From contig NZ_BAABFL010000478.1 of NCBI RefSeq assembly GCF_039540975.1, positions 1 to 64,000 on the forward strand: a DNA stretch of 64,000 nt. The letters are read 5' to 3'. The position numbers and the translations under genes are program-made. The DNA comes from Kistimonas scapharcae (lineage in GTDB: Bacteria; Pseudomonadota; Gammaproteobacteria; Pseudomonadales; Endozoicomonadaceae). Below are positions 1 to 8,247 of this stretch, piece after piece; positions within the stretch are counted from its first letter, which is position 1; every line of letters starts with the position of its first letter. The notes beneath the pieces are model-generated. The model was not told the origin of the DNA and made no database searches. It saw nothing but the letters and a program-made list of their open reading frames with translations.

Positions 1-31
1 AATCAGGCTCGCCAATACGTAAGGTGACGGG

Positions 32-74
32 GGTGTTCAAGTAGACCAGAATCGGTGTTCAAGTAAACCAGAAT
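32..74. mobile_element. Possible IS21-type transposon terminus (tandem 22-bp end repeats)
   Basis: Two near-identical copies of a 22-bp unit lie back to back: GTGTTCAAGTAGACCAGAAT (33-52) and GTGTTCAAGTAAACCAGAAT (55-74), separated by two bases and differing at one position. From memory, tandem repeats of about 20 bp containing TGTTCA are typical of the ends of IS21-family elements, which end in CA; a CA occurs just downstream at 78-79. No transposase is visible because the window starts here. The family assignment is inference; the repeat itself is seen directly. It lies immediately upstream of a hydrolase gene that lacks its N-terminal part. Confidence 0.45.
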
Positions 75-1145
75 ATGCAACAGTCAGGCATACGTGGTGC
101 ACGGAATCCCAACGGGATTCCCGATAACTATATGGAAGTGCTCGATCCCACCACCATTATCAATACCGGTTCCATCGCACAGGTGGCTGTTACACCGTTT
201 ATTTTCCGGGCGCATCCCTGGGATCGAGTGAAAACCCAGAACTGGAACCTGGTTTACATCCCTTACTGTACCGGTGATATTTACGTCGGTGACAAAGCTG
301 TGGTCTATGAGGATCCCAAGGGTGAACAACCGAGTCTGGTCTGGCTGCACAATGGCCTCAAAAACACCCGTTCAGTCATCACCTGGTTGAAGAATAATTT
401 ACCACGACCAACCCAGATGATGACGGCAGGTTGCAGCGCGGGCAGTGTCGGCGCCCTGCTGAACTACATGCACCTGCGTGAAGACATGGCGCCCAATAGA
501 AGCTATCTGTTTGACGACTCCGGACCTGTGTTCCGGGCACCCTACAGCAGCAGCGACTCGGCAACTTATCCACAACTGCCACTCCAGAAAACGATCATTG
601 ATGCCTGGACGACCTGGACACCGAACGGTAGCCCGATGGATGAAAATCCACTCAATGCGCTTCAGGAACGTTATACAGCGTTTGATACCAATGACTGGTC
701 GTCCATCTACAGCAGCCTTGCCAATCGCTTTCCGTCGGATCGACTGGGCATGACACATTTCCTGGATGACGCCAACTACTCTTCATACTCCTATGAGCGT
801 TTTTATGAGGATATCTACAATGATCCGGATGCGGCTTCACGGCTGGAAAAAATCAAAACGCTCTGGCAACAGGATACGTTTGATAACCTGATTCCCCTGC
901 TGGATCAGACCCATAACTGGGGATACTACTTCCCGCGATACCGGAACGTGAACGAATCCCACTGCACGTCCATCATTGAATTCGGCAACGCTGATATTCA
1001 GGAACAGAATCTGGTCTTGAAGGATTTCGTGAATAACATCATGGATGGTACTGGCCCCATGATGCGTGCTCATGAAACCGATGAAGTCAGTGATTACCAA
1101 AAGCCTTTCAACCTTCTGTACTGGCTGGTAGGTCAACTATTGTAA
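75..1145 (+). CDS. Pectinacetylesterase/Notum-family serine hydrolase, 5'-truncated
   Basis: The 356 residues resemble the central and C-terminal parts of the pectinacetylesterase/Notum alpha/beta-hydrolase family, which removes acyl groups from polysaccharides (or, in Notum, from a protein). Visible signs are CTGDIYVGD (about 65-73), a WLHNG segment, the nucleophile motif GCSAGS with Ser121, and a late HC pair at His296 that fits the catalytic His of this family. The usual N-terminus, a signal peptide followed by the GGGACW oxyanion region, is absent. The frame is open only back to a TAG at 42-44, and 33-74 is a tandem repeat resembling a transposon end. The first ATG (75) is therefore probably not the native start, and the gene is likely a remnant cut by an insertion. 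The substrate cannot be told. Confidence 0.6.
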   Translation: MQQSGIRGARNPNGIPDNYMEVLDPTTIINTGSIAQVAVTPFIFRAHPWDRVKTQNWNLVYIPYCTGDIYVGDKAVVYEDPKGEQPSLVWLHNGLKNTRSVITWLKNNLPRPTQMMTAGCSAGSVGALLNYMHLREDMAPNRSYLFDDSGPVFRAPYSSSDSATYPQLPLQKTIIDAWTTWTPNGSPMDENPLNALQERYTAFDTNDWSSIYSSLANRFPSDRLGMTHFLDDANYSSYSYERFYEDIYNDPDAASRLEKIKTLWQQDTFDNLIPLLDQTHNWGYYFPRYRNVNESHCTSIIEFGNADIQEQNLVLKDFVNNIMDGTGPMMRAHETDEVSDYQKPFNLLYWLVGQLL

Positions 1146-1154
1146 CGTTTTGGA

Positions 1155-1176
1155 TGCCGGACGATAACGTCCGGCA
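1155..1176. terminator. Strong hairpin between convergent genes
   Basis: A 9-bp perfect stem (TGCCGGACG / CGTCCGGCA) with a 4-base loop ATAA lies between the convergent hydrolase gene and the next minus-strand gene. No T-run follows on either strand, so it may be a weak or Rho-assisted terminator or an RNA-stabilising hairpin. Confidence 0.45.
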
Positions 1177-1200
1177 CAGCCTGTGTCCTCTTATGCTGAA

Positions 1201-1830
1201 CTACTGCGCATACACGTTTTCACGCAATTCCTGCAGTTTCATTGCCAGATAGCGTGAACGGCTCTGCCCCCCAGGAAACTGTTCCATGGCCATCACGTCT
1301 TTGACCAGTTCTGCTTCCAGTGTCTTATATTCCTGAAACTGTGGATTATCTGTGGGATCCTGTCGTTGCTGTGCTCCAGCCTGAACGGAATCTTCAATAA
1401 GACGGGCGGCCTTCTCCTTGAGAACGTCAGTATCACTTTCAGTCTGGTTCAACCATGCCAGCTTCAGGAACAAGGATTCACCGGCTGATATTTCAGCGCG
1501 TTCTGCCATAGTATTAATATCCGTCATAACTTGTTCAGCATTCGTCGTTTCACCATTAAAAAAAGCAATGACATTGTCATACGCCTGCTGCCGCGACATA
1601 AGTTGCTGATAAGCCCTTTCCGCTTCTTCCGTGCTGACACCAGCTTCCTGGGCAACCGTTGTCCAGTTAAATGCAACATCAAGAGGTTCACCTTCAGCCA
1701 CAGCCGTATGAGCCCTTTCAATAGACAGGCTGGAAACATCAGGCACCGGTTCAGGCAGTAAGAACAACCAGCCCGCTACCATCATCACCTGTAACACCAG
1801 AAAACCCGTTATTCTTGTTTTCATTGTCAT
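1201..1830 (-). CDS. Unknown membrane-anchored helical protein (209 aa)
   Basis: I do not recognise this protein. It has a short basic N-terminus and one hydrophobic segment (about residues 8-25, ending LLPEPVPD), which looks like a signal anchor. The rest is a predicted helical, acidic, Gln-rich domain without cysteines, so it probably sits in the periplasm tethered to the inner membrane. The size and helical character recall lipase-foldase-like helper proteins, but no diagnostic motif is visible. Two in-frame ATGs (1830 and 1824) both fit the AGGTAG upstream; the second has the better spacing. It lies downstream of gltS on the same strand, but a strong terminator (1931-1960) separates the two, so it is probably transcribed alone. 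Confidence 0.55.
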   Translation of the reverse strand: MTMKTRITGFLVLQVMMVAGWLFLLPEPVPDVSSLSIERAHTAVAEGEPLDVAFNWTTVAQEAGVSTEEAERAYQQLMSRQQAYDNVIAFFNGETTNAEQVMTDINTMAERAEISAGESLFLKLAWLNQTESDTDVLKEKAARLIEDSVQAGAQQRQDPTDNPQFQEYKTLEAELVKDVMAMEQFPGGQSRSRYLAMKLQELRENVYAQ

Positions 1831-1930
1831 CTACCTGCAGGTATCAGGTTATTGTTGTCAACTTAACGAACAGCAATGACAGCACTTATCCACACTACAA
1901 AGATCATTGGACGGATGGCAAGCAGGAAAT

Positions 1931-1960
1931 AAAAAAGCGGCTGTTTTGAGCCGCTTTTTT
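1931..1960. terminator. Bidirectional Rho-independent terminator (gltS 3' end)
   Basis: The sequence has six A, GCGGCT, loop GTTTTG, AGCCGC, six T: a GC-rich stem flanked by A- and T-runs, so it works on both strands. It lies 20 bp past the gltS stop codon. Confidence 0.9.
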
Positions 1961-1980
1961 ATTAAGGCAAAAATATCGGT

Positions 1981-3180
1981 TCAGGCCAGCAGATCAATAA
2001 ACAACCGAATAACAACGCTGTTCACAATATCGATAAAGAACGCTCCTGCCAGCGGCACCACAATAAAGGCCTTGGGCGATGCCCCATAGTGTTGTGTTAC
2101 TGCCGTCATGTTCGCCATGGCATTCGGCGTTGCCCCCAGACCGATACCGACCATCCCCGAACTCATCACCGCTGCGTCGAAGTCCCGCCCCAGCAACCGG
2201 TATACCACAAACCAGGTAAAGGTCAGCATCAGGCATGTCTGAACCATCAGCAGGATAAATAACGGTCCGGCCATACTGGCAAGGGTCCAGAGCTGCATGC
2301 TCATAAGGGACATCGCCAGGAACAACCCCAGGCAAACATCACTGATGACGGCCAGTGAAGGCACCGTCGACGACCACTGTTGTTTGCGGAACACCTTGGG
2401 AATCAAGTTGGTCACCAATATCCCGGCAAACAGGCACCCGACAAACTCCGGGATTTGTATACCCATACCGACGAGCCAGCGGGCGCTTGTCGCACCAGCC
2501 ACCATGGCCAATACCAGCGTAAACAACGCCAACAGGGTATTTTCCGCATCAATCGGCTCATGTTCCTCGTTATAACGGCTACCAATGGTGATATGTTCTT
2601 TGCTGCTCGACTTGAGGCGGTTGATGCGAATCAATCGTTCGGCCAGAGGACCACCGGTAAATCCACCCAGCACCAAGCCAAATGTGGCACAAACGGTACC
2701 CAGCTCCATGGCGTTGGTGATCCCGTATTTCTCGAAAACCGGCGCCCAGGCGATCGCCGTTCCATGCCCGCCACTCAGGGATACTGAGCCGCTGATCAGA
2801 CCAATCAATGGTTCCAGCCCCAACAGGCTGGCAATCGTGACACCGACCGTATTCTGGAACAGCAACGCCAGAATCAGCAACCCCAGGAATATCACCAGTG
2901 TTCTGCCACCCTGTACCAGAGTATCCAGCTTGGCAGACAGTCCCAGGCTGGTGAAAAACGCCAGCAACAGGGAATCACGCAATGTGGTATCAAAGACAAC
3001 ATCCACCCCTTCAACAGCATGGAGCAGTCCAAGCACGATGGATGCAAACAACCCGCCGGTCACCGGCTCGGGAATATCATAATTACGGAAGAAAGGGACG
3101 CGTCGGTTAATGAACTTGCCGATAAACAGCACCAGAATTGCAATCAGCAGTGTCCTGTGGGTAGACAGCTCAACTACCAA
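1981..3180 (-). CDS. gltS: Sodium/glutamate symporter GltS
   Basis: This is an inner-membrane secondary transporter that imports glutamate with sodium ions. The 399 residues match the usual length of about 400. Family signatures run through the whole protein: YDIPEPVTGGLFAS near residue 35, LRDSLLLAFFTSLGL near 68, SGGHGTAIAW near 137, CATFGLVLGG near 165, GLGATPNAMANM near 345 and VPLAGAFFIDIVNS near the C-terminus. About ten hydrophobic segments are visible in two similar halves. It is preceded by a long non-coding stretch and followed by its own terminator, so it looks monocistronic. Glutamate uptake can serve nutrition or osmoadaptation; the sequence does not decide between them. Confidence 0.95.
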   Translation of the reverse strand: MVVELSTHRTLLIAILVLFIGKFINRRVPFFRNYDIPEPVTGGLFASIVLGLLHAVEGVDVVFDTTLRDSLLLAFFTSLGLSAKLDTLVQGGRTLVIFLGLLILALLFQNTVGVTIASLLGLEPLIGLISGSVSLSGGHGTAIAWAPVFEKYGITNAMELGTVCATFGLVLGGFTGGPLAERLIRINRLKSSSKEHITIGSRYNEEHEPIDAENTLLALFTLVLAMVAGATSARWLVGMGIQIPEFVGCLFAGILVTNLIPKVFRKQQWSSTVPSLAVISDVCLGLFLAMSLMSMQLWTLASMAGPLFILLMVQTCLMLTFTWFVVYRLLGRDFDAAVMSSGMVGIGLGATPNAMANMTAVTQHYGASPKAFIVVPLAGAFFIDIVNSVVIRLFIDLLA

Positions 3181-3473
3181 ACCAGACTCCTTTATCAGAT
3201 GGGGAAAGGCTGGTCTTCTGCCTGCACTCCCTCCCGACAGTGTTCAGTCGCCTACACAGTTTGGACAGGCATCATTCATGGGAACACCAAAAGATTGTGC
3301 AAATAAACAACACTCACTGTGCACAATCCATGATCAGACTCGGGGATTTACGGGAATGGAAACAAAGTACCAGGAAAAGGCTGGCAACGCTAACACACAG
3401 AAGGACAAGTGTCATTGCTTTCCATGGTAACGACTATAGACCCGTTATCATGGTTTAGCTGGCTCAGGGGGCT
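3181..3473. other. Non-coding region upstream of gltS
   Basis: About 290 bp lie between the gltS start and the terminator of the Tim44-domain gene. It should hold the gltS promoter on the minus strand. I see no clear sigma-70 boxes, no RNA gene and no convincing ORF. Confidence 0.4.
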
Positions 3474-3500
3474 AAAAAAGCCGGATAAATCCGGCTTTTT
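3474..3500. terminator. Rho-independent terminator of the Tim44-domain gene
   Basis: An AAAAAA run, then stem AGCCGGA / TCCGGCT with a TAAA loop, then TTTT. It lies just past the stop codon of the minus-strand gene that ends at 3522 and can work on both strands. Confidence 0.85.
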
Positions 3501-3521
3501 CATGGTTTGGATCCGTCAGAA

Positions 3522-4487
3522 TCAGCCTTCGATACCAACAATCAACCACGGAGCATCGGGCTGACTGAGGTCCCGCTCCAGATGCCAGATGTCGTGAATG
3601 TCTTCTTCCGTCCCTTCGACGGTATCCCGATAACGGCCACTGAAACGGATACTGACCTGCGCCTTGCCGTACAGGGTGTCTGCACGCACCAGGTCGGCAT
3701 CCACATACATCACTTCGGTATGCTGGTCACCCGCAAGCGATTGCCTCTCCTGTACCAGCTGTTCAAAGAGCTCTGGCGCCAGGTACTCCCTCAGGACGCC
3801 CTGGTCATTGCAGTTCCAGGCTTCCTGCAGGGTACGGTAATGCTCACGAGCGCCTTTCAGGAAAGCGGTCAGATCGAAACCCTGTGGCAGGTTCATGGGG
3901 ACATCATTATCGGCAACCCCCTGGCCCATGGCGGATACCGGTGTATTGCTACCTCCTGCCAGTCGCTCAGCATCAAAACCAGCATCTTCCTGAGCGGTAT
4001 ACCGGTTATCCATTGGACCGCCCATCGGGCTACCAAACGGGCCGGACGGTGCATGTCCGGCATAAGCCGTCCGGCGCTTCATATTCCGGAACAACGCAAA
4101 CAGGCCAAATGCCAACAGGCCGATGATCAGGAAATCCATGACCTGAAATCCGTTAAAAGCCCCACCGCCGAATAGCGAGGCCAGCAAACCACCTGCCAGC
4201 ATGCCGCCCAGTAACCCGCCCCACAGGCCACGATTAGAGGACTTCTGCGTGCCCTGTGCCGACTGCTGCGAAGATTTCTGTGCATTCTGGGTGGTGGTTG
4301 ATTTCTGGGTATTCTGGGAATTGCCAAACAGCCCACTGCCCGGCTGGCTCTTGCTGGGCGCCGGCGCCGTATTGAACGACTTCCCGAAGCTCTTGCTGCC
4401 ACCGAATTTCTTGGCTTCCACCATAGGGGCGGAAATCATCAGGGTGGCGGCCAGGAAAACGGTGAACAATGTTGTTATACGCTTCAT
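3522..4487 (-). CDS. Tim44-like domain membrane protein
   Basis: Residues 1-25 form a signal peptide or first membrane segment. Residues 27-87 are a low-complexity Gly/Ser/Gln/Lys-rich linker containing KKFGGSKSFGKSF. Two hydrophobic glycine-rich stretches follow (about 88-108 and 114-134), then a linker rich in Gly and Pro, and a C-terminal domain (about 200-320) resembling the Tim44/MrpL45-type fold, starting FDLTAFLKGAREHYRTLQEAW and ending WLIVGIEG. Bacterial proteins of this layout are widespread and lack a settled function; the mitochondrial relative tethers import motors to membranes. It stands alone, with its own terminator, next to an unrelated plus-strand gene. Confidence 0.85.
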   Translation of the reverse strand: MKRITTLFTVFLAATLMISAPMVEAKKFGGSKSFGKSFNTAPAPSKSQPGSGLFGNSQNTQKSTTTQNAQKSSQQSAQGTQKSSNRGLWGGLLGGMLAGGLLASLFGGGAFNGFQVMDFLIIGLLAFGLFALFRNMKRRTAYAGHAPSGPFGSPMGGPMDNRYTAQEDAGFDAERLAGGSNTPVSAMGQGVADNDVPMNLPQGFDLTAFLKGAREHYRTLQEAWNCNDQGVLREYLAPELFEQLVQERQSLAGDQHTEVMYVDADLVRADTLYGKAQVSIRFSGRYRDTVEGTEEDIHDIWHLERDLSQPDAPWLIVGIEG

Positions 4488-4732
4488 GGTGCTCTGTTAC
4501 TCACTGAACCAGAGTCGCCATGCTATGCGGTTTGTAATTTTTTTCAATGGTTATTAAGTGAACAAACGTCGTTTAATGCGATCAACTTGTCCTTCTATGC
4601 TCGTCATTGTAAGTCATACGGACAGGATAGCCTTCAATGCCAACGAACTTTTATGGTTATGGTTTCGCCATGGAACCTTGACCAAATTCGAATATCCAAG
4701 GATTTCGTTGACTAGAGCACAGATTAAGGACG

Positions 4733-5671
4733 ATGCAAAAAACTCATAACCATGGAGCGCCGCCAAGCCCAGCCTCAGCCCATTCTTCCGACAGCCAAGG
4801 CTCTCTCCAACCGGGTCCCAGCCATAGAGATGCGTCAGCGCCAACCGTTCAGCAATCAGGCAGTCCGCAAACGAATAGGACGGCCAATCGACCTGTCGCA
4901 AATTTCACAGTCACACACGTCAGTGATTACAGGCAAGCATACCTACACGTCAGTGATTACAGGCAAGCATACCTAAATGTGCCAGTTGTTCCCTTTGGGG
5001 GAATAATGCAGATACCGATTGATATCCAGGCGATCGAAAATAATCTGGCAATACTGAATCCCGGTCGCCCTTATCCTGCTCTCAACGCACCCCAAAATGT
5101 GCACACGGTTAATCAGGCACCATCAGGACAGGCCTGGGTATTTCGCACCCATGAATCACTCCTGGAAAGAATGATTCATGATTTGAAAACAGCGAGAGAG
5201 GCCTTAACAACTAGAACTGCGCAAGAAAGGAATCAAATTTCTATCAATACGAGGTTACCTGTGGATATCATCCAAACATGGTTAAACCACCAAGAATTAT
5301 CGCCTAATGTCCAAGTGAAAGCCTTTGTTGCACTGGCAGAGTACGCAAATGCAGCATGCAGCTATAGCACCGCAGCGTCAATCTATGAATTGCTATTGGG
5401 CAGGCTTCCCCACCATCCACTGAGAGAGCATATTCAGTCATCCCACATAGCCCAGGATGACCACACTCGCCTGGATTGGTTTGTGATGCTGGCAAACAAC
5501 AAGAAAGATATTTATTCATTAGCTGTCATGTTTGGTGATATTTATATACAGCAACAACTAGCCATCGAGTTAAATGACATCAAAGCCATCATTGAGATGT
5601 TTAAAGAACGGAATATATTTTTATCAACATCACAAGATGTGTTGTTTAGAAAAATATTCTATAACGCCTGA
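4733..5671 (+). CDS. Unknown accessory protein with internal 10-residue duplication (312 aa)
   Basis: I do not recognise this protein. Residues 1-60 are rich in Ser, Pro, His and Asn and look disordered. An exact duplication HVSDYRQAYL-HVSDYRQAYL follows at about residues 62-81. From about residue 135 the protein is helical, with a stretch resembling a single TPR-like hairpin (VKAFVALAEYANAACSYSTA). There is no signal peptide and no membrane segment. An unstructured polar N-terminus followed by a helical body is common in type III effectors, but nothing here proves export. Base composition looks more AT-rich than that of the flanking genes, which suggests acquisition. The nearest ATG (4733) lacks a strong ribosome site, so the start is uncertain. 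Confidence 0.6.
   Translation: MQKTHNHGAPPSPASAHSSDSQGSLQPGPSHRDASAPTVQQSGSPQTNRTANRPVANFTVTHVSDYRQAYLHVSDYRQAYLNVPVVPFGGIMQIPIDIQAIENNLAILNPGRPYPALNAPQNVHTVNQAPSGQAWVFRTHESLLERMIHDLKTAREALTTRTAQERNQISINTRLPVDIIQTWLNHQELSPNVQVKAFVALAEYANAACSYSTAASIYELLLGRLPHHPLREHIQSSHIAQDDHTRLDWFVMLANNKKDIYSLAVMFGDIYIQQQLAIELNDIKAIIEMFKERNIFLSTSQDVLFRKIFYNA
4915..4974. repeat. Exact 30-bp tandem duplication inside the orphan gene
   Basis: Positions 4915-4944 and 4945-4974 are identical 30-mers that begin ACACGTCAGTGATTACAGGC. The unit is a multiple of three, so the reading frame is kept and ten residues are duplicated. Perfect identity suggests a recent event or a slippage-prone site. Confidence 0.95.
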
Positions 5672-5695
5672 TTATAAGCGCTTGATGGCGTTTTT
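5663..5695 (+). terminator. Possible terminator overlapping the orphan gene's stop
   Basis: AACGCC and GGCGTT form a 6-bp stem around an 18-base loop that contains the small palindrome AAGCGCTT; TTT follows. It overlaps the 3' end of the orphan gene and touches the end of the convergent TPR gene. The large loop makes it a weak call. Confidence 0.4.
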
Positions 5696-6558
5696 CACCC
5701 GACTTCATCGTTGACCAAAGCCGTAAATAAGGGGTGATCCTGAAGGTTACGGAAAGCACTTTCCTTTTCGAGTTCGTCTTTCAACGCTGGTGACTTCTCA
5801 ATGGCAAGAGTGATATCACGTACTGCCGCCTCCTGCTGCCCCAGTTCGGCCTCAGCACAGGCACGCTGCCAGTATGCCAACGGATAATCCGCATCGTGCT
5901 CAATGGCTTGATTTGAGAGCGACAACGCCCAGCGGGTCTCTCCCAGGTCCATCAAAACATCCGCCTTGTAGGTCAGTGCTTCCACCTCTTCGGGGTTAAT
6001 TTCCAGAATCTGGTCATAAATGTTGATCTGCTCATGCAGGCTGGATTCCAGCCCCGCCCGCATCCAGAGCGAGTGAATCTGGTTCGTTTCCGAAATCTTT
6101 TCCTGTGCGGCAAGAATCTGCTCCGAACGCACCTTGAGTTTGCGTTCCACATCATGCAGCTGTTGCTCATATTCACCGGTCAGTTTGGAGACCTTTCGCT
6201 CAACCGTTGCCTCAACGTTTTCCTGCACTTCGCGCAGGGAGCGCCACCCAAGCAACACCAGAATGGATGCAGCCCCCGTTATGATGAAGAAGATATTGTT
6301 AGTGGTATCCGTGGTATAACGCATAGCGCGGTCTGATGCGTCCAGACGAGCTTCTGCCACTTTTTCCGCCATCTCTGCCCGCATGGCCTGCAACTGCTGA
6401 CGCAACAGTTTCAGCTCATCCAATATATAGCGTTCAATAAACGGCTTGTAGAGGGGTTCATCAATGCTTTCACTGACAGGGATGGCTTCCTCTGCGTAGG
6501 CATTCCCCAATCCCAAGAGAGCAAACATCAGCCCTGCAAGCAGGTATTGTTTAATCAT
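5695..6558 (-). CDS. TPR-repeat membrane protein (287 aa)
   Basis: A cleavable signal peptide (residues 1-22, ending GNAYA) is followed by a helical region with coiled-coil character (about 45-80), one membrane segment (about 87-105, NIFFIITGAASILVLLGW), a second coiled coil (about 107-155) and two to three tetratricopeptide units (about 165-260, including ALTYKADVLMDLGETRWALS and YWQRACAEAELGQQEAA). TPRs bind protein partners, so this is probably an envelope scaffold or assembly factor with its TPR part in the cytoplasm. The partner cannot be told from the neighbourhood: the flanking genes are the orphan gene and mpl, both on the plus strand. Confidence 0.75.
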   Translation of the reverse strand: MIKQYLLAGLMFALLGLGNAYAEEAIPVSESIDEPLYKPFIERYILDELKLLRQQLQAMRAEMAEKVAEARLDASDRAMRYTTDTTNNIFFIITGAASILVLLGWRSLREVQENVEATVERKVSKLTGEYEQQLHDVERKLKVRSEQILAAQEKISETNQIHSLWMRAGLESSLHEQINIYDQILEINPEEVEALTYKADVLMDLGETRWALSLSNQAIEHDADYPLAYWQRACAEAELGQQEAAVRDITLAIEKSPALKDELEKESAFRNLQDHPLFTALVNDEVG

Positions 6559-6879
6559 TTAAGGCCTATTCCTTTAGTCCATAAGTTACAGCGTAGAACG
6601 CCTGCTCAAATTACAAAGACTTTTACATTACCCATTTCTGTTGTGTCGGCGTCAATCCATCTCCGGTTAGCACATCATTGGAGGCCAACGTTACTACCCT
6701 CTTTTTATCCCGCTTCCCTGACGTCAGCGTGACAGAGAAAAACCACAGCGAAAGTGCGATATATCGCATGCCTGCCATACCAGTCCGCTCTGTTCTTGCT
6801 GTCACCAGACTCCCCCCGTTAATATCAGTTATGTTTTCGGCCATTTTTATGGTCTGCGATCATTTCCGAGGACGATCTC
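6559..6879. other. Non-coding region between divergent TPR gene and mpl
   Basis: About 320 bp lie between two divergent genes and should hold both promoters. I see no RNA gene, strong hairpin or repeat. A GAGG at 6868-6871 serves as ribosome site for mpl. Confidence 0.4.
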
Positions 6880-8247
6880 TTGCACGTACATATTCTGGGT
6901 ATCTGTGGTACCTTCATGGGCAGCCTGGCGCTGCTGGCCAGGGAACTGGGCATTCATGTCACCGGTTCTGACCAGAACGTCTACCCCCCCATGAGCACCC
7001 AGCTGGAAGAGCAGGGCATTGCACTGGTGGAAGGCTATAGTCCGGAACAGTTCAACCCCCGCCCTGATCTCGTTGTGATCGGAAATGCGATGTCCCGCGG
7101 CAACCCTGCCGTCGAGTTTGTGTTGAACGAAGGGATTCCCTACACCTCCGGCCCCAGGTTCATGGCTGACCATATCCTCAGGGATCGCTGGGTCATGGCG
7201 GTTGCAGGCACCCACGGTAAAACCACTACGTCTGCCATGCTGGCTGTCATCCTTGAGCATGCCGGCATGTCACCGGGATTCCTGATTGGCGGCGTACCGG
7301 CAGATTTTGGTCTTTCAGCCCGTATGGGAACGACCCCTTTCTTTGTCATCGAAGCGGACGAATACGATACCGCCTTTTTCGACAAGCGTTCCAAGTTTGT
7401 TCATTACCGGCCGCGCACGGCCATTCTGAATAACCTGGAATTTGATCATGCGGATATCTTTGAGAATCTCGGCGCTATCCAGAAACAGTTTCACCACCTC
7501 GTCCGAACTATTCCCGGCAATGGCCTGATTATCAAACCGGCGGATGACGCTAACCTCAATGCCGTCATCGATATGGGCTGCTGGAGCGACATCAGCAACA
7601 TGGGGCCGGACAGTGACTGGCAGGCCATTCCCATTGCCGACGATGGCTCTCATTTTGCCATCAGCCATTGCGGCACGACGCAGGGCGAAGTCTGCTGGAG
7701 CCATACGGGGCGTCATAACATGCACAATGCACTGGCTGCGATCATTGCCGCACGACATGTCGGCGTGCAACCCGCCCTTGCCTGTGAGGCTCTGTCCGGA
7801 TTTCGCGGTGTGAAGCGTCGTATGGAATTAGTGGCAGAAATCAACGGTATCCGGGTGTATGACGACTTTGCTCACCACCCCACCGCCATTGCCACAACGC
7901 TGGAAGGCCTGCGGGCCAGGGTTGGCTCAGACGCAACGATTCAGGCCGTCATTGAACCCCGCTCCAACACCATGAAGATGGGTATCCATAAAGGTCATCT
8001 GGCGGCCGCCACTGCCGCTGCCAGCCATGTCACCTGGTATGAACCTGAAGGACTGGGATGGTCATTGTCAGATGAACTCTCCCACAGCCCTGTACCGGCT
8101 ACCGCCGATCATGATATCGACCGTATCGTTTCCACCCTTGTCAGCGAAGCCAGGTCAGGTGATCACCTGGTCATTATGAGTAACGGGGGTTTTGGTGGAC
8201 TCCACCAGAAGCTGATTAACGCCCTGAACCAAAAGGCATCCGCATGA
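6880..8247 (+). CDS. mpl: UDP-MurNAc:L-Ala-gamma-D-Glu-meso-Dap ligase (Mpl)
   Basis: This cytoplasmic Mur-family ligase reattaches the recycled murein tripeptide to UDP-N-acetylmuramic acid. The 455 residues match the usual length. The N-terminus HVHILGICGTFMGSLALLA is nearly identical to known Mpl, and the ATP loop is AGTHGKTTTSAML (about residue 109). Other signatures are EADEYDTAFFDKRSKF, NNLEFDHADIF, the ligase-domain motif YDDFAHHPTA and the C-terminal MSNGGFGGLHQKL. The start is a TTG at 6880, with GAGG 8 bases upstream; family alignment supports it because the second residue begins the conserved strand. Its stop overlaps the ubiX start by 4 bp, so the two are translationally coupled, as in Pseudomonas. 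Confidence 0.97.
   Translation: MHVHILGICGTFMGSLALLARELGIHVTGSDQNVYPPMSTQLEEQGIALVEGYSPEQFNPRPDLVVIGNAMSRGNPAVEFVLNEGIPYTSGPRFMADHILRDRWVMAVAGTHGKTTTSAMLAVILEHAGMSPGFLIGGVPADFGLSARMGTTPFFVIEADEYDTAFFDKRSKFVHYRPRTAILNNLEFDHADIFENLGAIQKQFHHLVRTIPGNGLIIKPADDANLNAVIDMGCWSDISNMGPDSDWQAIPIADDGSHFAISHCGTTQGEVCWSHTGRHNMHNALAAIIAARHVGVQPALACEALSGFRGVKRRMELVAEINGIRVYDDFAHHPTAIATTLEGLRARVGSDATIQAVIEPRSNTMKMGIHKGHLAAATAAASHVTWYEPEGLGWSLSDELSHSPVPATADHDIDRIVSTLVSEARSGDHLVIMSNGGFGGLHQKLINALNQKASA

Noticed and set aside
3110..3430. 106-residue plus-strand ORF in the gltS upstream region
   Set aside because: It overlaps gltS antisense at its start and shows no family or codon support.
4558..4749. 63-residue plus-strand ORF before the orphan gene
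   Set aside because: No ribosome site, no family resemblance, and overlap with the better-supported orphan gene.
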